In this document: in pieces, positions 50,877 to 59,698 of the stretch
How the letters are laid out: each line of letters begins with the position of its first letter
Numbering within the stretch: the stretch's first letter is position 1
From: Virgisporangium ochraceum
Lineage (GTDB): Bacteria > Actinomycetota > Actinomycetes > Mycobacteriales > Micromonosporaceae
Assembly: GCF_016863655.1 (NCBI RefSeq)
Contig: NZ_BOPH01000085.1
Coordinates: 1-64,000 of the forward strand
Reading direction: 5' to 3'
DNA: 64,000 nt
Translations under genes and position numbers: made by a program
Notes under the pieces: generated by a model
Database searches by the model: none
What the model saw: the letters and a program-made list of their open reading frames with translations, nothing else
What the model was told of the DNA's origin: nothing

Positions 50877-52217
50877 ATGCCAGAGGATCTGCTGCCCGGC
50901 ACGCGCCGCGCGCTGCTGCACCGCTTGGCCACCGCGCAGGCCGAGGGCCGCGCGCCGACGATGGCGGCGGGCGTGGTGCGGGCCGGGGAACCGCGGTGGT
51001 CCGCGGGGCGCGGCGACACCGACGACCGGCTCGCCTACCGGATCGGCTCGATCACGAAGACCTTCACCGCGGTGCTCGTGCTGCGCCTGCGCGACGAGGG
51101 CCGGCTGGAGCTGCGTGACCCGGTGGGCCGGCACCTGCCGGAGGTCGCGCCGCCCGACGTGACGGTGGCGCAGCTCCTCGCGCACACCGCCGGGCTCGTC
51201 GCGGAGCCGCCGGGGGCATGGTGGGAACGGACGCCGGGCACGCTGCGGCCCGACCTGCCGTCGCTGCTCGGTGACGGTCCCGTCGTGCACGACGCCGGGC
51301 GGCGGTTCCACTACTCCAATCCGGGCTACGGTCTGCTCGGCGGGCTCGTGGAACGGTTGCGCGGCGTGCCGTGGGACGAGGCGCTGCGCGGTGAGATCCT
51401 CGAGCCGCTCGGCATGGCCGACACCGGCTCGGCGCCGCCGGCCCGCCACGCGGACGGGTGGGCCGTGCACCCCTTCGCCGACGTGCTGCTGCCCGAACCG
51501 GCCGAGGACTACGGTCCGATGGCGCCGGCCGGCCAGCTCTGGTCGACCGTCGCCGACCTGTGCCGCTGGGCCACATTCCTGCTCGACGGCGACGAGCGGA
51601 TCCTCGCCCGCGCCACCCTCGACGAGATGCGCCGCCCCGCCGCGCCACCCGAGGCCACCGACCCGAACGGCGGCTACGGCCTGGGGATCCAGCTCCTGCG
51701 TCACGGCGGCCGCGACCTCACCGGCCACGGCGGTTCCGTGCCCGGCTTCCTCGCGTCGCTGTGGGTCTGCCCGGCCGACGACGTCGGCGCGGTGGTGCTG
51801 TGCAACACCACCACCGGGGTCGCGATCAGCACGCTCGCCGCCGAACTGGTCGGCATCGTCGCCGAGCGCGAGCCGCGGATCCCGGCGGTGTGGCGGGCGG
51901 CGTCCGACCCTGATCTGGTCGAGCTCGCCGGACCCTGGTACTGGGGCCCGTCGCCCGTGGCGCTGCGGGTCCGCGCGGGGCGCGAGCTCGAACTGACCGC
52001 GCTCAGTGGACGCGCGCGGGCGACCCGCCTACGCCCCGAGCCCGACGGCACGTGGACCGCCCTCGACGGCTACTACGCCGGCGAGCGCCTACGGGTGGTC
52101 CGCGACGCGTCGGGCGACGTGACGCACCTCGACCTCGGCACGTTCGTCTTCACCCGCGCGCCGTACGACCCCGCCGCCCCGATCCCCGGCGGCGTCGACC
52201 CGCAGGGTTGGCGCTAG
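50877..52217 (+). CDS. serine hydrolase, class C beta-lactamase-like
   Basis: 446 residues, no signal peptide. The catalytic SxxK is SITK (Ser58-Lys61), the Tyr motif is FHYSNPGYGLLG and the third motif is HGGSVPG. A small beta-rich C-terminal domain (about 350-446) follows. Members are esterases, peptidases or amidases rather than true beta-lactamases. It starts 9 bp after the GH51 stop, so the two are probably cotranscribed. Its stop overlaps the convergent helicase stop in CTAG. Confidence 0.88.
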   Translation: MPEDLLPGTRRALLHRLATAQAEGRAPTMAAGVVRAGEPRWSAGRGDTDDRLAYRIGSITKTFTAVLVLRLRDEGRLELRDPVGRHLPEVAPPDVTVAQLLAHTAGLVAEPPGAWWERTPGTLRPDLPSLLGDGPVVHDAGRRFHYSNPGYGLLGGLVERLRGVPWDEALRGEILEPLGMADTGSAPPARHADGWAVHPFADVLLPEPAEDYGPMAPAGQLWSTVADLCRWATFLLDGDERILARATLDEMRRPAAPPEATDPNGGYGLGIQLLRHGGRDLTGHGGSVPGFLASLWVCPADDVGAVVLCNTTTGVAISTLAAELVGIVAEREPRIPAVWRAASDPDLVELAGPWYWGPSPVALRVRAGRELELTALSGRARATRLRPEPDGTWTALDGYYAGERLRVVRDASGDVTHLDLGTFVFTRAPYDPAAPIPGGVDPQGWR

Positions 52218-54199
52218 GAGTTGAGCGCGTCGGGCAGCGGTCGTGAGTGGACGACGTCGAGTCGGGAGACGGCCCGGGTCAACGCCACGTAGAGGCGGTT
52301 CGCGCCGCGCGGCTGCGCCTCCAGGATCTCGGCCGGCTCCACCACCACGACGTGGTCGAACTCCAGGCCCTTGGCCAGCGCGGCCGGCACGGCGGTCACC
52401 CTGGTCGCGGCGGTCGCGCTCACGCGGTCGCCGATCGCGGCCATGACGGCGTCGAGGCGTGGCGCGGTCGCGACGACCGCTATCGATCCGTCGTGGTCCA
52501 GAGCAGAGGTGACGCACGTGAGCGTGGCCCTCGCGAGGTCGGTGGCCCGGCGCACACGCAGGGTGCCGTCGGACCGTACAGAGTGGACGGTCGGCACCTC
52601 GACCCCCAGTGCCGGCAGGAGGCGGTTGGCGAACGCGAGCACCGCGGCCGGCACCCGGAAGCCGGTGGTGAGCCCGACCACGGGTGCCGCCGGCTTGCCG
52701 AGGTGCGCGAGCTGCGCCGGCCAGTCGGTCGCCGCCCACGGGGTGGTGCCCTGCGCGAGGTCGCCGAGCACGGTGATCGACCCGTGGCGGCTGCGGCGGG
52801 CGAGCGCGCGGCACTGCATGGGTGACAGGTCCTGCGCCTCGTCGACGACGAGGTGTCCGACCTCGTCGGGATGGTCGAGCAGGCCGGCGACCTCGTCGTG
52901 CAGCACGAGGTCGGCGGCCGACCAGCGGGCCGACCGCACGCTGCGGGGCGGCTTCGCCCACCGGATCGCCTGCCGTTGCGCGGCGGTGAGCGCGTCGTCG
53001 GTGGGATCGGACAGCACGGCGTGCAGCACCTCCTCCGGCTTCACCTTGGGCCAGGCCGCGTCCAGGGCCTCGGTGACCGTGCGGCGGCGGCCGAGCCACT
53101 GCAGCACCGACGCGTTCGGCGACTCGCCGCGCGCCTCCAGCTGCCGCTGCAGCAGGGCCACGATCCGCGCCCGGAGGCGTTCGCGGCCGGTCAGGTACGG
53201 CAGGTCGGCCGCGAGCACGGTGCGCACCTCCCGCGCGACGGCGCCGCTGGACACGCGCAGCACGTACGAACCGTCGTAGACCACGACCGGGGCGGCGGGC
53301 CCGCCGACGCGGGCGTACAGCGCGCGGCGCAGCACCCCGGCCATCCGCTCGTCGTGCTTGACGGCGGCCGCCTCCGCACTGTCGACAGTGGACGGTTCGC
53401 GCGCGGTGAGCACCTCGTCGAGGGTGTGCTGGCGCACGTCGATCTCGCCGAGGGCCGGCAGCACCGCGGCGATGTGGCCCAGGAACGTGGGGTTGGGACC
53501 GACGACGAGCACGCCGGTGCGCCGCAGCTGCCCGCGGTGCGCGTACAGCAGGTACGCGGCGCGGTGCAGTCCCACGGCGGTCTTGCCGGTACCGGGCCCA
53601 CCCTGCACGCACAGCGAGTCGGCGACGTCGGCGCGGACGAGCTCGTCCTGCTCCGGCTGGATCGTCGCGATGATGTCGCGCATCGGGCCTACGCGGGGGC
53701 GCTCGATCTCCCGCTTGAGAAGCGCGCTGCCGATGCCGGTCTCCTCGCCACGGTCGAGGTGCTCGTCCTCGAACCCGGTCAGCCGCACCGGCGGCCGCGG
53801 CGACCACCCGAACCGGCGCCGGACCGACACGCCCATCCGGTCGCGCGCGCTGGCCCGGTAGAACCTGGCCGAGACCGGCGCCCGCCAGTCGATGACGAGC
53901 GTCTCCCCCGCCTCGTCGGTGATCCGGCGCCGGCCGATGTGGTAGCTCTGTCCACTGTGGTCACCGGCGCCGGAGCCCGCGCCGGTGCCGAACCGCAGCT
54001 GCCCGAAGTAGAGCGGGCTGTCGGGCTCCTCGGCCAGCTCCTTGGCGTAGCTCTTGAGCATCCGGCCGAGCACCTCGGCGGTGTACCGGTCACCGGCGAC
54101 GCGGTCGCCGGTCGCGACGCGCATGCGGGCGTGGTCGAGCATCCAGGCGAGGGCGCGCCGGGTGCGGTCGAGGTAGGCCTGCTCCTGCTCCTGCTCCAT
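52214..54199 (-). CDS. HelD-like UvrD/Rep-family helicase
   Basis: 661 residues. Walker A is in CVQGGPGTGKTAVGLHRAAY, Walker B-like VDEAQDLSPMQ, and motifs GLTTGFRVPAAVLAFANRLL and RLYVALTRAVSRLDVV near the end. The long helical N-terminus (about 1-110, EQEQEQAYLDRTRRALAWML) and the inserted middle fit HelD proteins, which remove stalled RNA polymerase from DNA; some actinobacterial members give rifamycin tolerance. It is divergent from a TetR gene with an operator between them. Confidence 0.87.
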   Translation of the reverse strand: MEQEQEQAYLDRTRRALAWMLDHARMRVATGDRVAGDRYTAEVLGRMLKSYAKELAEEPDSPLYFGQLRFGTGAGSGAGDHSGQSYHIGRRRITDEAGETLVIDWRAPVSARFYRASARDRMGVSVRRRFGWSPRPPVRLTGFEDEHLDRGEETGIGSALLKREIERPRVGPMRDIIATIQPEQDELVRADVADSLCVQGGPGTGKTAVGLHRAAYLLYAHRGQLRRTGVLVVGPNPTFLGHIAAVLPALGEIDVRQHTLDEVLTAREPSTVDSAEAAAVKHDERMAGVLRRALYARVGGPAAPVVVYDGSYVLRVSSGAVAREVRTVLAADLPYLTGRERLRARIVALLQRQLEARGESPNASVLQWLGRRRTVTEALDAAWPKVKPEEVLHAVLSDPTDDALTAAQRQAIRWAKPPRSVRSARWSAADLVLHDEVAGLLDHPDEVGHLVVDEAQDLSPMQCRALARRSRHGSITVLGDLAQGTTPWAATDWPAQLAHLGKPAAPVVGLTTGFRVPAAVLAFANRLLPALGVEVPTVHSVRSDGTLRVRRATDLARATLTCVTSALDHDGSIAVVATAPRLDAVMAAIGDRVSATAATRVTAVPAALAKGLEFDHVVVVEPAEILEAQPRGANRLYVALTRAVSRLDVVHSRPLPDALNS

Positions 54200-54223
54200 C
54201 ACGGCGAAAGTGTAACCCGGTAT

Positions 54224-54247
54224 CAAAATTAACCTGGTATTATTTTG
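54224..54247. promoter_or_regulatory. probable TetR operator between HelD and TetR genes
   Basis: CAAAAT and ATTTTG arms flank a partly symmetric 12-bp centre in an AT-rich 50-bp gap. TATTAT at 54239-54244 is a good -10 element and overlaps the site; the TetR GTG follows 6 bases later, so the message looks leaderless. Confidence 0.65.
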
Positions 54248-54249
54248 AC

Positions 54250-54906
54250 GTGACCGGCCTCCGCGAGCGCAAACGTCGACGCACCCACGACACGGTCTCC
54301 GCGATCGCGATCGCGATGTTCCTCGAGCACGGCTACGACCGGGTGTCCGTCGCCGACATCGCGGCCGCGGCCGACATCTCGAAGCCGACGCTGTTCCGGT
54401 ACTTCCGGTCGAAGGAGGACCTCGTCCTGCACCGGGTCGCCGACCACGCGGGCGAGGCCGGGCGGGTGGTGCGCGCGAGGCCACCGGGTGCGTCGCCACT
54501 GGGGGCGCTGCGCGCGCACGTCCTCGACGGGCTGTCGCGGCGCGACCCGGTCACCGGGCTGAACGACCACCCCGCGGTGCTCTCGTTCCACGACCTGGTG
54601 TTCTCGACGCCGAGCCTGTCGGCGCGGGTCAACGCCCAGGTGGCAAGCGACACGGCGGAGCTCGCGGCGGCGCTGGCCGAGACGGCGGCGCTGGCCGAGA
54701 CGGCGGCGCCGACCGGGACGGCGGCCGCCGACGACCTGACCGCGCGGCTGGCCGCCGCCCAGATCGTCGCGGTGCAGCACGTGCTCGCGCGGGAGAACTG
54801 GCGCCGCCTCAGTGCCGGCGCCACGGCCGACGACCTGTACCCGGAGGCGGTCGCCGCCGCCGAGCGGGCCTTCTCCCTCCTGGAGTCCGGGTTGGGCGGG
54901 TCCTGA
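54250..54906 (+). CDS. TetR-family transcriptional regulator
   Basis: 218 residues. Helix-turn-helix at about 12-58 (VSVADIAAAADISKPTLFRYFRSKED). The C-terminal part contains an 18-bp duplicated segment giving ALAETA twice. It is divergent from the HelD-like gene and probably represses it together with its own gene. Confidence 0.92.
   Translation: MTGLRERKRRRTHDTVSAIAIAMFLEHGYDRVSVADIAAAADISKPTLFRYFRSKEDLVLHRVADHAGEAGRVVRARPPGASPLGALRAHVLDGLSRRDPVTGLNDHPAVLSFHDLVFSTPSLSARVNAQVASDTAELAAALAETAALAETAAPTGTAAADDLTARLAAAQIVAVQHVLARENWRRLSAGATADDLYPEAVAAAERAFSLLESGLGGS
54670..54705 (+). repeat. 18-bp in-frame direct repeat in TetR gene
   Basis: Two exact adjoining copies of GCGCTGGCCGAGACGGCG in the ligand-domain coding part. 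Confidence 0.85.
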
Positions 54907-54951
54907 ACGCTGGTATCGTCGCCCGCGCCGCAAGGGGACGGGGGACGGACG

Positions 54952-55821
54952 ATGCAGGCGACTGAGGCTCCACGTGCGGTGGCCGCGGCTCTGAGGACCG
55001 CGTCGTCGCTCGGGCTGCCGGCCGACGACGCGGTCGTGCTGCACGACTCGAACAAACTCACGTTGCGGCTGCTGCCGTGCGACACCGTGGCCCGCGTGGC
55101 GCCGGAGGACCAGCACGTCGCCGGGTTCGAGCTCGACCTGGCCCAGCGGCTCGCCGCGGCCGGCAGCCCGGTGGCCGGACCCGATCCGCGGGTGGACCCG
55201 CGCGTGTACGAGGCCGACGGCTACGCGGTCACCCTGTGGACCTGGCACGAGCCGGCACCGGCCGGCGCGATCCCGCCGGCCGACGTCGCCGGGGCGCTGG
55301 AGCGGCTGCACGCCGGGATGCGGACGGTCGACGTCCCGGCGCCGCACTTCACCGACCGCGTCGCCGCGGCGCAGCGGCTCGCGGCGAACCGCGACCTGAC
55401 GCCGGACCTCGGCGACGCCGACCGCGAGCTGCTCGCCGACACGTTGCGCGGCCGCGTCCGCTCGATCCGCGAGCGCGGGCCCGCCGAGCAGCTGCTGCAC
55501 GGTGAGCCGCACCCGGGCAACCTGCTCACCACGCGCGACGGCCTGCTGTTCGTCGACTTCGAGACGTGCTGCCGCGGTCCGGTCGAGTTCGACCTCGCCC
55601 ATGCGCCCGACGAGGTCGCCGACCACTACCCGGGCCTCGACCCCGGCCTGCTCCACGACTGCCGCCTGCTCATGCTGGCGATGATCACCATGTGGCGGTG
55701 GGACCGCAACGACCAGCTCCCCGACGGGCGCCGGCTGGCCGCCGAGTGGCTCGCCCAGATCCGGGATGCCCAGATCCGGGATGCCCAGATCCGGGATGCC
55801 CAGATCCGGGACGTTACGTGA
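54952..55821 (+). CDS. APH-like phosphotransferase
   Basis: 289 residues of the aminoglycoside phosphotransferase/choline kinase superfamily. The catalytic loop is LLHGEPHPGNLLTT (HGExxxxN variant with Glu in place of the usual Asp) and the metal-binding motif is LFVDFETCCRGP. The substrate is unknown; such enzymes phosphorylate antibiotics, sugars or amino alcohols. The protein ends in AQIRD repeated three times plus QIRDVT, made by a 15-bp tandem repeat. Confidence 0.82.
   Translation: MQATEAPRAVAAALRTASSLGLPADDAVVLHDSNKLTLRLLPCDTVARVAPEDQHVAGFELDLAQRLAAAGSPVAGPDPRVDPRVYEADGYAVTLWTWHEPAPAGAIPPADVAGALERLHAGMRTVDVPAPHFTDRVAAAQRLAANRDLTPDLGDADRELLADTLRGRVRSIRERGPAEQLLHGEPHPGNLLTTRDGLLFVDFETCCRGPVEFDLAHAPDEVADHYPGLDPGLLHDCRLLMLAMITMWRWDRNDQLPDGRRLAAEWLAQIRDAQIRDAQIRDAQIRDVT
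55756..55815 (+). repeat. 15-bp in-frame tandem repeat at the end of the APH-like gene
   Basis: Three exact copies of CAGATCCGGGATGCC and a fourth divergent copy, extending the C-terminus as QIRDA repeats. Confidence 0.9.
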
Positions 55822-55906
55822 CCGTCACCGTCACCGTGGCGGTGGTGGGCCTGTCGGTGCGCTCGACCTGACCGGTCACCTCGAACGTGCCCGGAGCCGC
55901 GTACCG
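55814..55906 (-). pseudogene. C-terminal remnant of a secreted protein with Ig-like (group 4) domain
   Basis: The minus strand reads YAAPGTFEVTGQVERTDRPT followed by TATVTVTVT and a stop. This is the typical last strand pair of bacterial Ig-like group 4 domains, which often end secreted glycoside hydrolases. Nothing matching lies upstream in frame, so only the tail is left. It overlaps the APH-like stop by 8 bp. Confidence 0.6.
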
Positions 55907-55939
55907 CGTTGCCGGAGCTGGCCGAGCTCGGCTGGGAGG

Positions 55940-56580
55940 CGCCGGCATCGAACGGCGCGTCGGCCTGCGCTCGATCACCGGGATGCGGCTGTTCGCGGCC
56001 ACTGATCTGGAGCCGCTCACCGGCCTGCCCCGGCTGGAGGTCCTGGAGCTGGACCGGGCCCCGGAGGGCACCGACTGGACGCCCCTGCTGGCGCGGCGGT
56101 CCCCGAGCCGACCGGCGACGCCGACGGCTGCTACGACGCCGCCACCGGCTCAGCTCGATGTACGGCGAGCAGGGCCGGAACAAGGAGGCGCTGGCCGCGT
56201 CGCGGCAGGCGCTGGACCAGGCGCGCCGGTCGTCGCGCCCGGACCGGCTCGGATCCGCACACGACCAGCCGCGGCTGCACGGGGCGCTGCTCCAGCGGAT
56301 GGCCACCACCTGCGGCGCGCTCGGCCACTACCACGACGCGTACACCACCGACGCGGAGGCGCTCGGCATCGTCCGGACCCTGGCCGCGTCGGACCGGCAC
56401 GAACGGGCGGGCCCCGCGGCCCTGCTCGCCAACACCGGCGTCGCCCTGAAGTCGCTGGGCCGGTCCGAGGGAGCGCTGGCCCACACGGCCGGGGCTGTGG
56501 AGGTCCACCGGCACCGCGACGCCGCCGCGACGCCGCCGCGCCGCCCGCGACGTGCTCGGCCGGCCGGGCTGATCCTCACA
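55940..56580 (+). pseudogene. decayed repeat protein (LRR-like and TPR pieces)
   Basis: A first frame (about 55940-56105) reads GLRSITGMRLFAATDLEPLT then GLPRLEVLELDRAPEGTDWT, like leucine-rich repeats. A second frame (about 56155-56515) reads MYGEQGRNKEALAASRQALD and ALLANTGVALKSLGRSEGAL, typical TPR repeats. They could be two parts of one signalling ATPase gene or two separate remnants. Frame changes and missing ends show there is no working product. Confidence 0.6.
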
Positions 56581-56597
56581 TGACTCCCAGGTCAGCG

Positions 56598-56626
56598 TTG
56601 ACATGGAATGAGATTTCACGTTCTCT
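56598..56626 (+). promoter_or_regulatory. promoter of the PIG-L gene
   Basis: TTGACA (56598-56603), a 17-base spacer and TTCTCT (56621-56626) just 7 bases before the GTG start. The -35 is consensus; the -10 is weak. Confidence 0.45.
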
Positions 56627-56633
56627 GTGCCGG

Positions 56634-57476
56634 GTGAAGCTGATGACGGTCTACGCACATCCGGCCGACACCATCACCAACTGTGGCGGCACCCTCGCCC
56701 GGCACGCCGATGCCGGTGACGAGATCGTCGCGCTGATCCTCACGCACGGCGGGCGCATCCACGCCAACCGGTACGCCGAGGAGTGGCGCAAGGACAACCC
56801 CGACGAGGCGATCGCCGCGGCCGGGCTCGACGACATCGTCGAGTTCAAGAAGGCCGAACTGCGGCGCGCCGCCGACATCGTCGGGATCAGCAGGGTCGTC
56901 ACGCTCGACCACGACGACAGCAGCGCCGCGCTCCAGGACTCCCTGGTCGACGAGGTGGCCGCGCAGATCGCCGCGGAGCGTCCCGACGTGATCATCTGCG
57001 ACTACCCGCAGAACCCCGTGGTGGCGGGCAACACGCACACGGTGGCGACCACCACGGCGCTGGCCGCGCTCGGGCGGGCCGGCACCTACCTGCGCAACCT
57101 CGACGGGCAGTCGGAGTACCACGTGAAGCAGGTGTTCCTGACCTCGCTGCCGGTCTACCCGGTCGACGGGCTGAGCCTGTTCGGCGTGCGCAACGACGTC
57201 TTCGTCGACATCACGCCGGTCGTCGGCCGGAAGATCGCGGCGATGGACTGCTTCGACAGCCAGGGCTACTCCGGGCTGTTCGCGCGCAAGCTCATCGAGT
57301 CGGCCAACGGCGAGGCCGGCCGGGCGGCCGGGGTCAACTTCGCCGAGGGCTACTACCGGCTCTACAACGAGACCCACGGCACGCTCCCGGTGACACCGGC
57401 CGCGATGGAGGTCGACCCGCTCACCCGTCACGTGTCCTACAGCCGGATCGACCTCCGCCGCGAGTACCCGGTCTAA
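56634..57476 (+). CDS. PIG-L (LmbE)-like deacetylase family protein
   Basis: 280 residues. The fold is recognised from MTVYAHPADTITNCGGTLAR, VALILTHGGRIHANRYAEEW and PDVIICDYPQNPVVAGNTHTV. In standard PIG-L enzymes the first motif is AHPDDE with zinc-binding Asp; here it is AHPADT, and the later HxxH is changed to NTHTV. It may therefore be a variant deacetylase with different metal use or an inactive form. The GTG at 56634 and the ATG at 56643 are both possible starts. Its stop overlaps that of the convergent SDR gene. Confidence 0.75.
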   Translation: MKLMTVYAHPADTITNCGGTLARHADAGDEIVALILTHGGRIHANRYAEEWRKDNPDEAIAAAGLDDIVEFKKAELRRAADIVGISRVVTLDHDDSSAALQDSLVDEVAAQIAAERPDVIICDYPQNPVVAGNTHTVATTTALAALGRAGTYLRNLDGQSEYHVKQVFLTSLPVYPVDGLSLFGVRNDVFVDITPVVGRKIAAMDCFDSQGYSGLFARKLIESANGEAGRAAGVNFAEGYYRLYNETHGTLPVTPAAMEVDPLTRHVSYSRIDLRREYPV

Positions 57477-58138
57477 GCGGGATCCTTTGCCAGGGCGGCC
57501 TTGATGTGTGCCGACCACGCGTCGGCGACGACCTCGACGCGGCCGGCCTCGAGGCCGTCGAGCGCGATCCGCACGATCTCCGCCGGGTCGGACTTCTCGC
57601 CCTCGTAGCCGGCCATCATGTCGGTGTCGGCGGCGCCGAGATGCAGTCCCGTGACGAGCGTTCCCTGCGCGGCGAGCTCGATCCGCACGCCGTTGGTGAG
57701 GCTCCACTCGGCGGCCTTCGCGGCGGCGTAGGCGTTGGCGCCGTCGTAGGAGAACCACGACATCGCCGACAGCACGTTGAGGATGGCGCCGCCACCGTTG
57801 CGGGCCAGCACGGGCGCGAACGCGCGCACCATCGCGAGGGTCCCGTAGAAATGGGTGTCGAGCTCGCGCCGGATCTGCGCGAGGTCGCCGGTGACGAGGT
57901 TGGTGCCGGTGGAGATGCCGGCGTTGTTGACGAGCAGCGTGACGTCGTCCGCCTCGACCGCGGCGGCCGCCACCTGCGCCGGGTCGGTGATGTCGAGGGT
58001 GAGGCCGTCGACGGTGCCGCCGCGCCGGGCGGTCGCGTAGACCTTCTTGGCGCCGCGTTCGCGCAGCTGCTGGACGAAGTGGCGGCCGAGGCCGCGGTTG
58101 GCGCCCGTGACCAGCGCCACGGATCCCGAGATCTGCAT
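57473..58138 (-). CDS. short-chain dehydrogenase/reductase
   Basis: 221 residues. Cofactor motif TGANRGLG, LVNNAGIS, active-site Ser in NVLSAMSWF and Tyr-Lys in NAYAAAKAAEW. The substrate is unknown. It is divergent from a MerR regulator whose operator lies just 15 bp upstream of its start, so it is the likely target. Confidence 0.92.
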   Translation of the reverse strand: MQISGSVALVTGANRGLGRHFVQQLRERGAKKVYATARRGGTVDGLTLDITDPAQVAAAAVEADDVTLLVNNAGISTGTNLVTGDLAQIRRELDTHFYGTLAMVRAFAPVLARNGGGAILNVLSAMSWFSYDGANAYAAAKAAEWSLTNGVRIELAAQGTLVTGLHLGAADTDMMAGYEGEKSDPAEIVRIALDGLEAGRVEVVADAWSAHIKAALAKDPA

Positions 58139-58153
58139 GCGGCTACGCTAAAA

Positions 58154-58171
58154 CCTCACGTCGGCGTGAGG
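58154..58171. promoter_or_regulatory. MerR-type operator
   Basis: CCTCAC-GTCGGC-GTGAGG, a palindrome with 6-bp arms. On the minus strand it precedes TAGCGT (a -10-like hexamer) of the SDR gene at a distance fitting the long spacer of MerR-controlled promoters. Confidence 0.75.
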
Positions 58172-58214
58172 GGCAAGGCGAGTGGCCGGGGTCACCGGCA
58201 GTGGGGGGAGCGGA

Positions 58215-58586
58215 ATGCGGATCGGCGAGCTTTCCGCGAAGACGGGCGTCTCGGTGCGCGCCCTGCGCTACTACGAGGAGCAGGACCTGCTCGTCCCGGA
58301 GCGCAGCGCCAGCGGCCAGCGCCACTACCCCGGGCCGGCCGTCGACCGCGTCGGACTCATCCAGATGCTGTACGCGGCCGGCCTGTCGAGCCGCACGATC
58401 CTCGACCTGCTCCCGTGCGTCGACGCGAAGGAGAACACGCCGCACTCGCGGGCACTGCTGCGGTCGGAGCGCGACCGCATCGACGCACAGATCGACCGGC
58501 TGGTCGAGGCCCGCAACCGCCTCGACGCGGTCATCGCGGCCAGCGAAGGCGCGTCGAGCGGCTGCACGCCGGTCGATGCACACTGA
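58215..58586 (+). CDS. MerR-family regulator
   Basis: 123 residues. MRIGELSAKTGVSVRALRYY is the winged helix start, and a coiled-coil (about 80-112, RSERDRIDAQIDRLVEARNR) ends the protein. No metal-binding Cys pattern is seen, so it probably senses an organic compound or oxidative state. GGGGGGAGCGGA precedes the ATG. It overlaps the following HEAT-repeat gene by 11 bp. Confidence 0.92.
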   Translation: MRIGELSAKTGVSVRALRYYEEQDLLVPERSASGQRHYPGPAVDRVGLIQMLYAAGLSSRTILDLLPCVDAKENTPHSRALLRSERDRIDAQIDRLVEARNRLDAVIAASEGASSGCTPVDAH

Positions 58587-59694
58587 CGCGTGGTCGGCCC
58601 GGTGGAACAGCGACCGGCTGGTCACCGGCGTGCTCGCCTGGGTGGCGGATCCCCGGCGCGACCCCGACCGGCTGCACGCGCTGCTGCGCGGCGCCGACCC
58701 GCGAGCACTCGTCTGGCTGGAGACCGTGTACCGCCGCCGACACGGCACCGTCCACGCGGTGTCCGGACCGCCGGAGCCCGCTGTCGCCGCGCTCATGACC
58801 ATCGACCGGAACGGATACCTGCGCGAGGCCGGGGTGCGCCACCTCGCCGGGTCGACCGAGCCGTACGCCCTGCCGTTCCTGCTGCTGCGCCTGAACGACC
58901 CGGTCGAGGCCGTCCGCAACCGGGCGATCGCCGCGGTCGATGCCCGGGTCGCCACCGCCGATCCGGTGCCGCTGGTGCGGCTCGTCCCGGTGTTGCGCGG
59001 GTTGGGGACCCGGCTGCGCGCCGCCCCGGTGGTGCGGCGCATCGACGAGATGCTGCTGGGCACGGGACGCGCGCAGTTGTGGACCGGTGCGCGCGGCGAC
59101 GATCCCGCGGTGCGCGACGGATGCCTGCGGATGCTCGCCACCGTCGAGCCCGCGGAGGCGGTCGAGGAGGCCATGCGCACCCCGGGACCGGCGCGCGTCC
59201 CCGACCCGGCGTCGCGGATGTGGGCGCTCGCCGTCACCACGCACGCCGACCCCGACCTGCAGCGGCGGCTCCTGCCGCTGTTCGAGCGCGACCCCAGCCC
59301 GCGCGTGCGGTGGCGGGCGCTGCGCGCCCGTGCCCGGCTGCCCCACAGCGAACCGCACCTGCGCCGTGCGCGGCTCGACCCCGACGCGCGGGTGCGTTAC
59401 CTCGCCCGGGTGTCGCTGCGCGCGCTCGGGGAGACCGGTTCGGCGGACGTCTACCGGTCCACGCTCGACGATCCCGCGTCGGGTCGCGACGACCTCGTCG
59501 GCGCCCTGGCCGGCCTGGCCGACATGGGCGGGAGCGCCGACGCGGCGCGGGTCACGCCGTACCTGGACCACCGGACGGCGCGGGTGCGCGGCGAGGCGTG
59601 GCGCGCACTGGCCGCGCTCGACCCGGACGCGTTCGCGGCGCGGGCGGGCCAGCTGCGGGCGGACCCCAGCGGCAAGGTGCGCCGCCTAGGGTGA
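58576..59694 (+). CDS. HEAT-repeat protein
   Basis: 372 residues of helical repeats: YLREAGVRHLAGSTEPYALP, PVEAVRNRAIAAVDARVATA, PSPRVRWRALRARARLPHSE and DARVRYLARVSLRALGETGS. These fit HEAT/armadillo-like scaffolds that bind proteins or DNA. It overlaps the MerR gene and lies 4 bp before the APH-like gene, so the three may be cotranscribed. Confidence 0.78.
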   Translation: MHTDAWSARWNSDRLVTGVLAWVADPRRDPDRLHALLRGADPRALVWLETVYRRRHGTVHAVSGPPEPAVAALMTIDRNGYLREAGVRHLAGSTEPYALPFLLLRLNDPVEAVRNRAIAAVDARVATADPVPLVRLVPVLRGLGTRLRAAPVVRRIDEMLLGTGRAQLWTGARGDDPAVRDGCLRMLATVEPAEAVEEAMRTPGPARVPDPASRMWALAVTTHADPDLQRRLLPLFERDPSPRVRWRALRARARLPHSEPHLRRARLDPDARVRYLARVSLRALGETGSADVYRSTLDDPASGRDDLVGALAGLADMGGSADAARVTPYLDHRTARVRGEAWRALAALDPDAFAARAGQLRADPSGKVRRLG

Positions 59695-59698
59695 TCCC

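Noticed and set aside
50877..52217. True beta-lactamase resistance gene
   Set aside because: The SxxK/Tyr/HGG pattern fits the wide serine hydrolase family, there is no signal peptide, and length and context favour an esterase or peptidase.
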